From positions 41,806 to 105,805 of the forward strand of contig CAIQWJ010000065.1 of assembly GCA_903875575.1 (NCBI GenBank): DNA of 64,000 nt. Reading direction: 5' to 3'. Numbering within the stretch: the first letter of the stretch is position 1; each line of letters begins with the position of its first letter. Of this stretch, positions 46,954-54,651 are shown piece after piece. Made by a program: the position numbers and the translations under genes. The stretch is from an uncultured Acidobacteriia bacterium (GTDB taxonomy: Bacteria > Acidobacteriota > Terriglobia > Bryobacterales > Bryobacteraceae). The notes under the pieces are model-generated. The model made no database searches. It was not told where the DNA came from and saw only the letters and a list, made by a program, of their open reading frames with translations.

Positions 46954-47763
46954 ATGACTTTCACCGACTCTCACTGCCATCTCGACCACGAGAAATTCGG
47001 CGCGGACCTTGAAGGCGTGCTCAAACGCGCTTCCGATGTCGGCGTCACCCGCATTCTGTGCATCGGCACAGGCGACGGGCCGCCCCAGCTCGACTGCGCC
47101 ATCCTTCTGGCCGAGCGGTTCCCACAGATCGTAGCTACAGTCGGCGTGCACCCGCACGAAGCTGCGAAGGTCACGCCGCAAACATACGTCGATCTCCGCC
47201 GCCTTGCCGCCCACCCTAAGGTTGTGGCTTTCGGCGAAATCGGCCTCGACTACCACTACGATTTCTCCCCCCGCGACGTCCAGCGCACAGTCTTCATCGA
47301 ACAACTCAAGCTGGCCCGCGACCTGGCGCTCCCCATTACGCTCCACATCCGGGAAGCCTGGGACGAGACCATGGCGATTCTGGACGAACACTGGTCCGGA
47401 CCCGGCATTGTGCACTGTTTCACCGGTGACGTTCGGCAGGCCGGGCAGGCTCTCGCCAAGGGCTTTCACCTGGCATTCGGAGGCGTGATCACCTTCAAAA
47501 CAGCGGAAAACGTGAGGGAGGCTGCGAAGATTACCCCGGACGATCGCCTTTTAATTGAAACCGACGCACCTTATCTGGCGCCTATCCCTTATCGTGGAAA
47601 GCGCAATGAACCGGCCATGATGGTGGAGACTGTGAAGAAACTGGCGGAGGTGCGCGGCACCACACCGGAGAGCATTGCCGCACTCACCCAGGCCAACTTT
47701 GAACGGCTGTGCCTCGATCCACGAAATCCCACCCGTTACACTGAGATTTCCGATGGAAACTGA
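46954..47763 (+). CDS. tatD: TatD-family metal-dependent DNase/hydrolase
   Basis: A 269-aa TIM-barrel metal hydrolase. Motifs: DSHCHLD at residues 5-11, GVHPHEA, FGEIGLDYHYD, HIREAWDE, VHCFTGD and ETDAPYLAP. The family shows 3'-5' exonuclease activity and takes part in DNA repair and turnover. It begins immediately after the metG stop and overlaps the prenyl synthase gene by 11 bp, a very common metG-tatD order. Confidence 0.95.
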   Translation: MTFTDSHCHLDHEKFGADLEGVLKRASDVGVTRILCIGTGDGPPQLDCAILLAERFPQIVATVGVHPHEAAKVTPQTYVDLRRLAAHPKVVAFGEIGLDYHYDFSPRDVQRTVFIEQLKLARDLALPITLHIREAWDETMAILDEHWSGPGIVHCFTGDVRQAGQALAKGFHLAFGGVITFKTAENVREAAKITPDDRLLIETDAPYLAPIPYRGKRNEPAMMVETVKKLAEVRGTTPESIAALTQANFERLCLDPRNPTRYTEISDGN

Positions 47764-48769
47764 ACGGGCAAACCAGGCTCTGACCGCGAGCGAGATCTTC
47801 GATCTCGTGCGCGAAGATCTGGAATTGGTGGAAAAGGCCATTGACGTGGAGTCGCTCGCGTCGGTGGAGACCGTTACCACCATCGGGCGCTATCTCCAGC
47901 AAAGCGGCGGCAAGCGCCTGCGCCCTGCCCTGCTCCTGCTCTGTGCACGCTTCGCCGGCGGCAACGGGAACACCCTGAACAGTAAGACTGCTGTGCAACT
48001 CGGTGCCGTAGTGGAAATGATCCACGCCGCCACGCTGGTGCATGACGACGTCATCGATATGGCCCGCACCCGCCGTGGCAGACCCTCCACGAACGTCCAG
48101 TGGGGCAACCATACCTGTGTACTGGCTGGAGACTGGCTCTACATGCAGGCCTTCCAGGTGGCCCTCCGTGAGCGCAACTTCCACGTTCTGGATCTGCTGA
48201 TCGGCCTCACCCAGCTCATGGTGGAAGGAGAGCTGATCCAGCTGGACCGTATCGGACGCATCAGCATCACCGAAGCCGACTGCATGGAACTGGTGGACCG
48301 CAAGACTGCCTGCCTGTTCTCCGCCTGCGCCAAGTTGGGCGCTGTTGCAGGCGGTGCCGATACTCAATTTGAAGAGAAACTCGGCGAGTTCGCCTGGAAC
48401 CTCGGGATGGCGTTCCAGTTGATCGACGACATGCTGGATTTCACCTCGCGCGAACAGACGCTGGGCAAGCCGGTTGGCGGCGATCTCAAAGAGGGCAAAG
48501 TCACGCTCCCGCTGGTCTACGCTCTGGAAACTGCCTCACCAGAGGAGCGGACCATGATCGAAAAGGTTCTGGAAACCCGCAACTACGATGCCGTGCCATT
48601 CTCAGAAATCCTCGCCATGGTCGACCGGCATTCCGGCATCCAGCGGACCAGGGAACGGGCACAGCAGTTTACAGATCATGCGCGGGAGATCGTCGCGGAG
48701 TTTCCCGACAACCCGTATCAGCGGGCGTTGTTCACGCTGACTGATCTTGTCACGGCGCGCGACCGTTAA
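47753..48769 (+). CDS. Polyprenyl diphosphate synthase
   Basis: A 338-aa trans-prenyl transferase. First Asp-rich motif HDDVIDMARTRRGRPS, second motif LIDDMLDFTS, with GGKRLRPAL in front. It makes a long-chain prenyl diphosphate for quinones (octaprenyl or similar); the chain length cannot be read off with confidence. The ATG 47753 is chosen over 47675, which would overlap tatD much more. Last gene of the larC-metG-tatD unit. Confidence 0.92.
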   Translation: METERANQALTASEIFDLVREDLELVEKAIDVESLASVETVTTIGRYLQQSGGKRLRPALLLLCARFAGGNGNTLNSKTAVQLGAVVEMIHAATLVHDDVIDMARTRRGRPSTNVQWGNHTCVLAGDWLYMQAFQVALRERNFHVLDLLIGLTQLMVEGELIQLDRIGRISITEADCMELVDRKTACLFSACAKLGAVAGGADTQFEEKLGEFAWNLGMAFQLIDDMLDFTSREQTLGKPVGGDLKEGKVTLPLVYALETASPEERTMIEKVLETRNYDAVPFSEILAMVDRHSGIQRTRERAQQFTDHAREIVAEFPDNPYQRALFTLTDLVTARDR

Positions 48770-48950
48770 CGCGCCCCCGCAACCGACGTGTAACTATCCA
48801 AGACTTCACACGCCTCCGTTCGCACCGGACTGCGGACAACGGCTTCGGGCAGCCCGGCTATCTTTCGTTATCGTTTGCCCTGATACCCGTCGAGAGCCAC
48901 AGTACCGATAACCTTGCCACCTGGGTCTGTAACCCTGTAACCTTGCCATA

Positions 48951-49442
48951 GTGATCAACTTTCGCAAGCGTCACCGCCGATCAAACCTTCCGTCGCCACA
49001 CGCCGCCGGACGCACTGGCCGCAACTCCCGGAGCGGCCAGGCGTTCGTCGAGTTCACAATTGTCATGCCGATGCTCATCGTGCTCATGACCGGTATGATT
49101 TCTTTCGGCTTTGCCATGTGGAGCGGCATGCTGCTTGAAAACGGCGTCATTCAGGGCGCGCAGCTGGTTGCCATCAGCCGCGGTCAGACCGCTGACCCCT
49201 GCGCAACCGGTTGGGGTGCCATCACCAATGCTGCGCCAAGCCTCAGCTCCGGTGTCAACGTCACCTTCGTGATTAACGGCAACACGTACACGAATTCCAC
49301 TTCGTGTACGGCAGGATCCGCCTACATGGTGCAGGGGCAGTCCGTCCGCGTCACCGCCACCTACCCCTGTACAATCGCCGTGCCGTGGCTTGTCGTGCCA
49401 TCCTGCCAGCTCAAATCCCAGGTTACTGAGGTGATCCAATGA
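48951..49442 (+). CDS. TadE-like pilus assembly protein
   Basis: A 163-aa protein with a basic N-terminus, then GQAFVEFTIVMPMLIVLMTG, the TadE pseudopilin-like motif (E after the processing Gly-Gln region, followed by a helix at about 38-58). Four Cys in the exported part could form disulfides. TadE proteins are minor pseudopilins of tight-adherence pili, but no other tad genes (ATPase, secretin) are in the window. The GTG start is likely but not certain. It overlaps the next gene by 4 bp. Confidence 0.83.
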   Translation: MINFRKRHRRSNLPSPHAAGRTGRNSRSGQAFVEFTIVMPMLIVLMTGMISFGFAMWSGMLLENGVIQGAQLVAISRGQTADPCATGWGAITNAAPSLSSGVNVTFVINGNTYTNSTSCTAGSAYMVQGQSVRVTATYPCTIAVPWLVVPSCQLKSQVTEVIQ

Positions 49443-50863
49443 AATCGCCATTCGCCCCCGCGCGGCATGTCGCAAACAGGTTCCGTCGCGGACAATCTCT
49501 CGTCATGGTCACAATTGCGGTGCCCCTGCTGTTCGGCATCACGGCGCTGGCAGTAGATATAGGTTTCGTCTACCGCTCCAACCTCGAATTGCTTGCCTCC
49601 ACCCAATCCGCCGCACTGGCCGGGGCGCTGGCCATGGCCCAGCCCGGAGCTACCTCCACCACCGTGAACGCGGCCGTTACGTCCTATAGCAGCCTCGCCG
49701 GCAACCAGAACGCTTTCGCCAATCTCCCCGGCGCTTCCTTTCCCACCGGTTACCCGATGCTGAAGTGCCTTTCGACAGCAACCAGCGTCCTCGGTGTACA
49801 GTGTTACGGACCTTCGAACTCGAACGCCCTCGTGGTGAAGCAGCAGGCGTCGGTCCCCTTGATGTTCTTCCAGGTCTTTGGCTTCGGCACCGTCAATCTC
49901 AAAGCCATGGCGACCGTGGCCATGAAAGGCGGAGCGCCGCTCGCGCCATTCAACGTCGCCATCGTCGTCGACGCGACGCAGTCCATGAACACGACGGACT
50001 CCGGCCTTTACTGCAATCAAACCCGTATCACCTGCACTCTGAACGGAATCCAGCAAATGTTGCTGACCCTGTCACCCTGCCTGCCAAGTTCTTCCAGTTG
50101 CGGCACGGTTACATCCGGCAACGTCGCCAACTCCGTTGACCGCGTGGCTCTCTATGCGTTCCCTCCCATGTCCACCTCCACGGTGGCTTATGACTACAAC
50201 TGCTCTGGTACCCCCACGATTACCTCTTACCAGACACCGTTTCCCTCGACATCGACGTATCAGGTGGTGAACTTTTCCAGCGACTACCGGACTTCGGATA
50301 CCGCGACCTCTCTCTACGCCAGTTCGAATGTCGTCAAGGCGGTGAAGGGCGCGGGATCTCCCTGCCTGCAGGCCGTGAGCGGCAAAGGATCATACCTCGC
50401 GCAGGCCATCACCATGGCCCAGGCGGACCTCGTCACGGAACACACGGCGTTCCCAACGGCCAAGAACGTGATGATCGTGCTGAGCGACGGCGATTTTGGT
50501 ACTTCGTCATCGAACCTTCCGGGGGCTTCTACAACAACCGGCACGTACATGTCCTCGCTCCAGCAATGCGCTCAGGCCGTCACGGCGGCACATACGGCCG
50601 CCACGGCGGGAACCATGGTCTACTCGATCGCCTACGGTGCCGGAACTTCCGGATGCTCCACTGACACCAGCCCCACGATTACCCCCTGTCAGACTATGCA
50701 GAACATCGCCTCCAACTCGGCCTACTTCTTCTCGGATGCCAGTTCCACCGGTGGCTCCGGCTGCACGTCCTCAGCCCAGCCGATCTCTGGCCTGAACGCC
50801 ATCTTCAAGGCCATTGCCGTGAGCCTCGGCGGCGGCAAGCTGATCCCCAACAGTACGACGTAA
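49439..50863 (+). CDS. TadG-like protein with vWA domain
   Basis: A 474-aa exported protein. The N-terminus GQSLVMVTIAVPLLFGITAL (about 18-37) is the TadE/TadG membrane segment; residues 38-155 form a TadG-like region. A von Willebrand A-like domain begins at FNVAIVVDATQSM (about 178) with MIVLSDGD later (about 340). The metal-site motif is D-x-T-x-S rather than D-x-S-x-S. Many Ser, Thr and Cys in the body suit a surface adhesin. Coupled to the tadE gene by a 4-bp overlap. Confidence 0.82.
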   Translation: MKSPFAPARHVANRFRRGQSLVMVTIAVPLLFGITALAVDIGFVYRSNLELLASTQSAALAGALAMAQPGATSTTVNAAVTSYSSLAGNQNAFANLPGASFPTGYPMLKCLSTATSVLGVQCYGPSNSNALVVKQQASVPLMFFQVFGFGTVNLKAMATVAMKGGAPLAPFNVAIVVDATQSMNTTDSGLYCNQTRITCTLNGIQQMLLTLSPCLPSSSSCGTVTSGNVANSVDRVALYAFPPMSTSTVAYDYNCSGTPTITSYQTPFPSTSTYQVVNFSSDYRTSDTATSLYASSNVVKAVKGAGSPCLQAVSGKGSYLAQAITMAQADLVTEHTAFPTAKNVMIVLSDGDFGTSSSNLPGASTTTGTYMSSLQQCAQAVTAAHTAATAGTMVYSIAYGAGTSGCSTDTSPTITPCQTMQNIASNSAYFFSDASSTGGSGCTSSAQPISGLNAIFKAIAVSLGGGKLIPNSTT

Positions 50864-50891
50864 CGGGCCCACCGTACGGCAACTGCGCCCG

Positions 50892-52154
50892 GTGCGAGAT
50901 ACTGTCTCCTTGGTCCCTCCGCCAATTTTCCGGAAGCTCAGCGTCTGGTTCGCCACGGCCTCCGCCGTCGCCATCATGGTCTCCGTCCCCGCTTCGGAGA
51001 TTGGACTCGCTCTGGCCGTCGGCTTCCTGCTGCTCTCCGGTCTGCCGCTACGCTGGCCCCGCATCGCCATACCGCTTGGCCTGTTCCTCGGCTGGACTCT
51101 CCTCTCCCTGGCCTTCTCGCCTGACCCCGCCGGCGGCATGACGCAGGTCAACAAGATGATCGTCTTCCTGACCCTGCTGACGTTCTTTTCCGCCGTCCGT
51201 TCGCGCTCCGAAATTAAAATCCTGTTCCTTGCCTGGGCTACCCTGGGCAGCTACACCGCGGGCCTCGGACTCTTCCAGTTCGCGAAGAAATGGCATGCCG
51301 CGCAAGCCCTGCACCGCGATTTCTACCACTACTACCTCGATAGCCGCATCACCGGTTTTCAGGACCACTGGATGACTTTCTCGGGCCAGGAACTCTACGT
51401 CCTCCTGATGCTGGCGGCCTTCCTGCTCTTCGGCAGCAGCATCCGAAAAACGATCTGGATCTGGCTTCCCTGCCTCGTCGTCATCGGTACCGCCCTGATC
51501 CTCAGTTTCACAAGGGGATCCATTGCGGCAGCCGTCGTAGCCCTCGCCTGGCTGCTCTGGGACTGGAAGCCCAAGTCGCTCCTCGCGTTTCCGGTTCTTC
51601 TGCTCCTTGTGTTCCTTGCCGGACCAGCCTCGCTCCGCACACGCGTCAACTCGCTCTTCCACCCCGAGGATAAGATCGACTCCAACACCCACCGGAAGAT
51701 CGTCTGGCGAACGGGTTGGGAGATGGTGAAAGCCCACCCGCTCCTGGGCGTCGGCCCGGAAGAGATCAGCAAACCAAAGGTCTTCTTCGCCTATTTACCC
51801 AAGGACATTCCACTCCCCCTCCCGCCCGGTTACTACCAGCACCTCCACAGTATTTATGTCCACTACGCGGCCGAGCGCGGACTGCCCGCCGCCGTGTTTC
51901 TAACAGGGGCTCTCCTTATGGCCCTGTTCGACTTCCGCCGGGCGCTCAAGACTCTCCCACCGGGCCGTTCCGACCGCCGCTTCATCCTCCAGTTCGCCAG
52001 CGCCACAGTCGTCGGGACCATGATCATTGGCGCGGTCGATCTCAACCTCGGCCTCACCGCCGAACTCACCATGTTCCTCGTCGTCATGTGCCTTGGCTAC
52101 CGTGCCGCCGCCGCGCCGGATGAGCCAATTCCTGACGACGCCATCCCACTCTGA
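50892..52154 (+). CDS. O-antigen ligase/polymerase-like membrane protein
   Basis: A 420-aa protein with about 11 hydrophobic helices and a large outside loop ending in HPLLGVGPEEI. The following YQHLHSIYVHYAAERGLPA carries the conserved His of the Wzy_C/WaaL family. Such proteins join or polymerise glycans on lipid carriers at the periplasmic face. No other polysaccharide genes are adjacent, so ligase versus polymerase cannot be decided. The GTG start is 28 bp after the tadG-like gene. Confidence 0.85.
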   Translation: MRDTVSLVPPPIFRKLSVWFATASAVAIMVSVPASEIGLALAVGFLLLSGLPLRWPRIAIPLGLFLGWTLLSLAFSPDPAGGMTQVNKMIVFLTLLTFFSAVRSRSEIKILFLAWATLGSYTAGLGLFQFAKKWHAAQALHRDFYHYYLDSRITGFQDHWMTFSGQELYVLLMLAAFLLFGSSIRKTIWIWLPCLVVIGTALILSFTRGSIAAAVVALAWLLWDWKPKSLLAFPVLLLLVFLAGPASLRTRVNSLFHPEDKIDSNTHRKIVWRTGWEMVKAHPLLGVGPEEISKPKVFFAYLPKDIPLPLPPGYYQHLHSIYVHYAAERGLPAAVFLTGALLMALFDFRRALKTLPPGRSDRRFILQFASATVVGTMIIGAVDLNLGLTAELTMFLVVMCLGYRAAAAPDEPIPDDAIPL

Positions 52155-52279
52155 CGCGCGGATCGGATACCAAGGTCCCTCTGGCGGCCTGCCCCGGGCA
52201 CCCCCGCCTGCCCGCAAGCCCTCCGCCCTACACCGGCTAACCCTGCAGTGTTTTCCCTGCTGGCGCCCGCCGTACTTCT

Positions 52280-52545
52280 TGCCTAAGGCGACGCTATTCT
52301 CACCGCCGCAATTTCGATGAGAGAGAACGCCAGATTGCCAACAAGGCGCTCCGTGCGGGCTTCAGCGGATTCTGGCTGGTGTTTATCGCCCTCATGCTCG
52401 GCACGGGGACCTGGGCTGGGATGCAACCCTCGCCGTACCGATCTGGACCCTGGGCGAGGCAGTCTGGTGCGCAGCCGTCGTTGTCCCGGGAATTCAGGCT
52501 GCCGCCACGATCGTGCTTTACCGGAGTCTGTCATTTGCCTGGCCC
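52280..52545 (+). pseudogene. Decayed small membrane protein (partner of XRE regulator)
   Basis: Two frames together give one protein. The first reads DERERQIANKALRAGFSGFW and LVFIALMLGTG (to about 52407); the second reads DLGWDATLAVPIWTLGEAVW and then CAAVVVPGIQAAATIVLYRS (from 52408). This looks like a DUF2178-type small membrane protein often encoded just before an XRE regulator. The frame changes near 52407 and no start codon is seen after the stop at 52238-52240. It is either a pseudogene or contains a sequencing error. Confidence 0.55.
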
Positions 52546-52774
52546 GGTCCTCGAGATCAGCAACCAGATCCGACGCCTCCGTTTCGAGCACGGGGAAATG
52601 ACCCAGGATCAACTGGCGAGGCAGTCGGGCGTCACGCGCCATACCATCATGGCGCTCGAAGCAGGCAAGTACCACCTTTCGCTCCTGCTGGCCTTCAGCA
52701 TTGCGCGGGCCTTCGGAACCACCATCGATCAGGTCTTCCACCACAACACCGCGGAAGGGAACGATTTGCTGTAA
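52535..52774 (+). CDS. Small XRE-family transcriptional regulator
   Basis: A 79-aa DNA-binding protein, almost entirely a helix-turn-helix: EISNQIRRLRFEHGEMTQDQ, LARQSGVTRHTIMALEAGKY, then SLLLAFSIARAFGTTIDQVF. This is the short XRE type that normally controls an adjacent membrane protein gene, here the decayed one upstream. The start is uncertain: TTG at 52535 is the nearest suitable codon; the frame is open to 52379 but belongs to the upstream remnant. Confidence 0.7.
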   Translation: MPGPVLEISNQIRRLRFEHGEMTQDQLARQSGVTRHTIMALEAGKYHLSLLLAFSIARAFGTTIDQVFHHNTAEGNDLL

Positions 52775-52779
52775 CGCAT

Positions 52780-52788
52780 TGCTATACT
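52780..52788 (+). promoter_or_regulatory. Extended -10 promoter of efp
   Basis: TGCTATACT (52780-52788), an extended -10 element, lies about 56 bp before the efp ATG. There is no good -35 at the usual distance, as expected for an extended -10. Confidence 0.5.
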
Positions 52789-52843
52789 GGAAGTTTCACC
52801 TCCGCACCACAATCTGAACAGTTTGGAGTTTTAAAACAGCAGC

Positions 52844-53401
52844 ATGATACAAGCAACAAAAATGCGTCCAGGAATGGTGATCAAGTACAACAACGAACTG
52901 TACACGGTCTTCAGCGTCAGCCACCGGACGCCGGGCAACCTCCGCGGCTTCGTGCAGGCCCGCATGCGCAGCCTCAAGAGCGGCACCATGATGGAAAACC
53001 GCTTCTCGTCCGAAGACAAGGTTGAAAAGGCCATCCTCGACGAGATCGAAATGGAGTATTTGTACGACGACGGCGAATACTTCTATTTCATGAACACCGA
53101 GAACTACGAGCAGATGCACCTGACGAAGGAACTGCTGGGCGATGCGACCAATTACCTGATTCCGCAGCTCAAGGTGAAGGTGGAGTTTTACGAAGGCAAG
53201 CCGATGGGCGTGGAACTTCCCGCTTCCGTGGAAATGACCGTGGTGGAAACCGAGCCGGGCATGCGTGGCGCCACGGTTTCAAACGTCACCAAACCGGCCA
53301 AGATGGAAACCGGCCTTGTGGTGCAGGTGCCACCGTTCATCAATGAAGGCCAGAAAATCCGCGTGAATACGGATGAAGGCACGTACGCTGAACGCGCGTA
53401 A
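52844..53401 (+). CDS. efp: Elongation factor P
   Basis: A 185-aa three-domain protein that relieves ribosome stalling at proline runs. The start MIQATKMRPGMVIKYNNELY and the end PPFINEGQKIRVNTDEGTYA are typical. In the tip loop of domain I, HRTPGNLRGF aligns without gaps to the E. coli KPGKGQAF loop, placing Asn32 where most EF-P have a modified Lys or Arg. No modification enzymes are encoded nearby. The tRNA-Pro gene directly downstream is a suggestive neighbour. Confidence 0.95.
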   Translation: MIQATKMRPGMVIKYNNELYTVFSVSHRTPGNLRGFVQARMRSLKSGTMMENRFSSEDKVEKAILDEIEMEYLYDDGEYFYFMNTENYEQMHLTKELLGDATNYLIPQLKVKVEFYEGKPMGVELPASVEMTVVETEPGMRGATVSNVTKPAKMETGLVVQVPPFINEGQKIRVNTDEGTYAERA

Positions 53402-53439
53402 TCGCGGCTGTGAGTAGTGGCTTGCTAAACTAGTTTTTT

Positions 53440-53516
53440 CGGGGCGTGGCTCAGCTTGGTAGAGCGCCTGGTTCGGGTCCAGGAGGCCGGAGGTTCGAAT
53501 CCTCTCGCCCCGACCA
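53440..53516 (+). tRNA. tRNA-Pro (CGG)
   Basis: A 7-bp acceptor stem CGGGGCG/CGCCCCG, discriminator A at 53513 and encoded CCA at 53514-53516. The anticodon stem CCTGG/CCAGG encloses the loop TTCGGGT, giving anticodon CGG (reads CCG) followed by G37 as expected for tRNA-Pro. The T arm contains GGTTCGAATCC. Confidence 0.95.
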
Positions 53517-53545
53517 TTCATCTTAAATTGGTCACCGAAATTAAT

Positions 53546-53580
53546 GGCGGCTGAGACTTCGGTTTCAGCCGCCGTTTTAT
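53546..53580 (+). terminator. Intrinsic terminator after tRNA-Pro
   Basis: GGCGGCTGAGAC, loop TTCG, GTTTCAGCCGCC with one mismatch, followed by GTTTTAT. A strong stem with a UUCG tetraloop; its tail overlaps the last codon of the convergent glycoside hydrolase gene. Confidence 0.88.
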
Positions 53581-54569
53581 TTGTCCAGCACGATAGCGGG
53601 CGCGTAGCGATCTCGCTGAGCGATAAACTCCAGAACGGTTCGGTGATAGGGATTGAACTCCGGATCGGGAATGCCGCTCGGCGGCACGGTCGGATCGCCC
53701 ACGCCCATCTGGAACATGTCGTGGTGGTACGTAATGTGGCCCCCGGCCTTCCAGACCTCCCAGATTTCAAGAATGTGATCCCAGGGATAGGTCTGACCCG
53801 CCGGGCCCCCGAACTTCGCCGTTCCGTTCCTCGCCGGTTCGTCGTCCACGACCGGCTTGCCATACTTCCCCAGCAGGGACCGAATCTCCGCGGGTGCCAC
53901 CAGCCAGGTCTTGCCTGCGTCCTGCCGCGATGTGTGCGGGCTCAGGTAGTCGAGCGCGGCCTGTTGTGCCGCGTCCCCTTCGAGGGTGCCTGAGCCACCG
54001 GGCGAATTGCTGACCAGGCGCCTCGGATCGACCGACTTGATCGTCTTCACGTGCTCGGGCACCAGTTCCGAGAATTCGTTCCAGACCTGAAAGGTGACAT
54101 TGCGAAACCCCAGCAGTTCGCGCGTCAGATTGGCGATGGCAATCTCGGCCGCCTGCGGTGTCAGCTTGATCCCGTCATGCCAGCTTTCCTGACTGAACAG
54201 GGTCAGTTCGACCGCCATCCCTTCGCGGTCGGCATCCGTGAGAATGCCCTTCAGCCGACCGACATTCTCCATGCGTAGCCGCCCGTCCGGATAGTAGAGG
54301 CTGCATTCCGCACAGGCATCCACGAAGCCGCGTTTGCTGTCCCATTGAGCCCAGATTCGCAGAGTATTAATGCCGTAGGCCTTGAACTTCCGCAGCCATG
54401 CAACCCGGTCGTCGCCGGACTTGTTAAACGCCGGATTATAGATCGCATTGAAGAAGCTGATCCCCGTGTAAGGGAATGGCTTGCCATCCAGGAGAAACCG
54501 CGTCCCGGAAACGGTCAGGTCATGCGCACTGGCCAGAGAAGCAACAAGAAAGAAAAGTAATGCCTTCAT
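53577..54569 (-). CDS. Secreted glycoside hydrolase-like protein (clan GH-A type)
   Basis: A 330-aa protein with a signal peptide (KALLFFLVASLASAHD). It opens like GH5-type barrels: RFLLDGKPFPYTGISFFNA, then INTLRIWAQWD. The probable acid/base is in VWNEFSE (about 163-169) and the nucleophile in VVDDEPAR (about 240-247). The substrate is unknown; a beta-mannan or beta-glucan is possible. A second gene for exported carbohydrate work after the CE15-like esterase, though the two are far apart. Confidence 0.78.
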   Translation of the reverse strand: MKALLFFLVASLASAHDLTVSGTRFLLDGKPFPYTGISFFNAIYNPAFNKSGDDRVAWLRKFKAYGINTLRIWAQWDSKRGFVDACAECSLYYPDGRLRMENVGRLKGILTDADREGMAVELTLFSQESWHDGIKLTPQAAEIAIANLTRELLGFRNVTFQVWNEFSELVPEHVKTIKSVDPRRLVSNSPGGSGTLEGDAAQQAALDYLSPHTSRQDAGKTWLVAPAEIRSLLGKYGKPVVDDEPARNGTAKFGGPAGQTYPWDHILEIWEVWKAGGHITYHHDMFQMGVGDPTVPPSGIPDPEFNPYHRTVLEFIAQRDRYAPAIVLDK

Positions 54570-54651
54570 GCGAAATCACCCCGGGAGAAGCAAGAGCAGA
54601 TTATATGAGATGAATGGGTCACCCGCGCGATAATGGAAGTTTCCGACCTAC

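Noticed and set aside
48830..48940. Possible riboswitch (c-di-GMP-like) upstream of tadE
   Set aside because: On the minus strand a GGGCAAAC stretch followed by CGAAAG is faintly similar to the GEMM core, but the second conserved GACGCAAAGCC-type strand is missing and the orientation is wrong for tadE.
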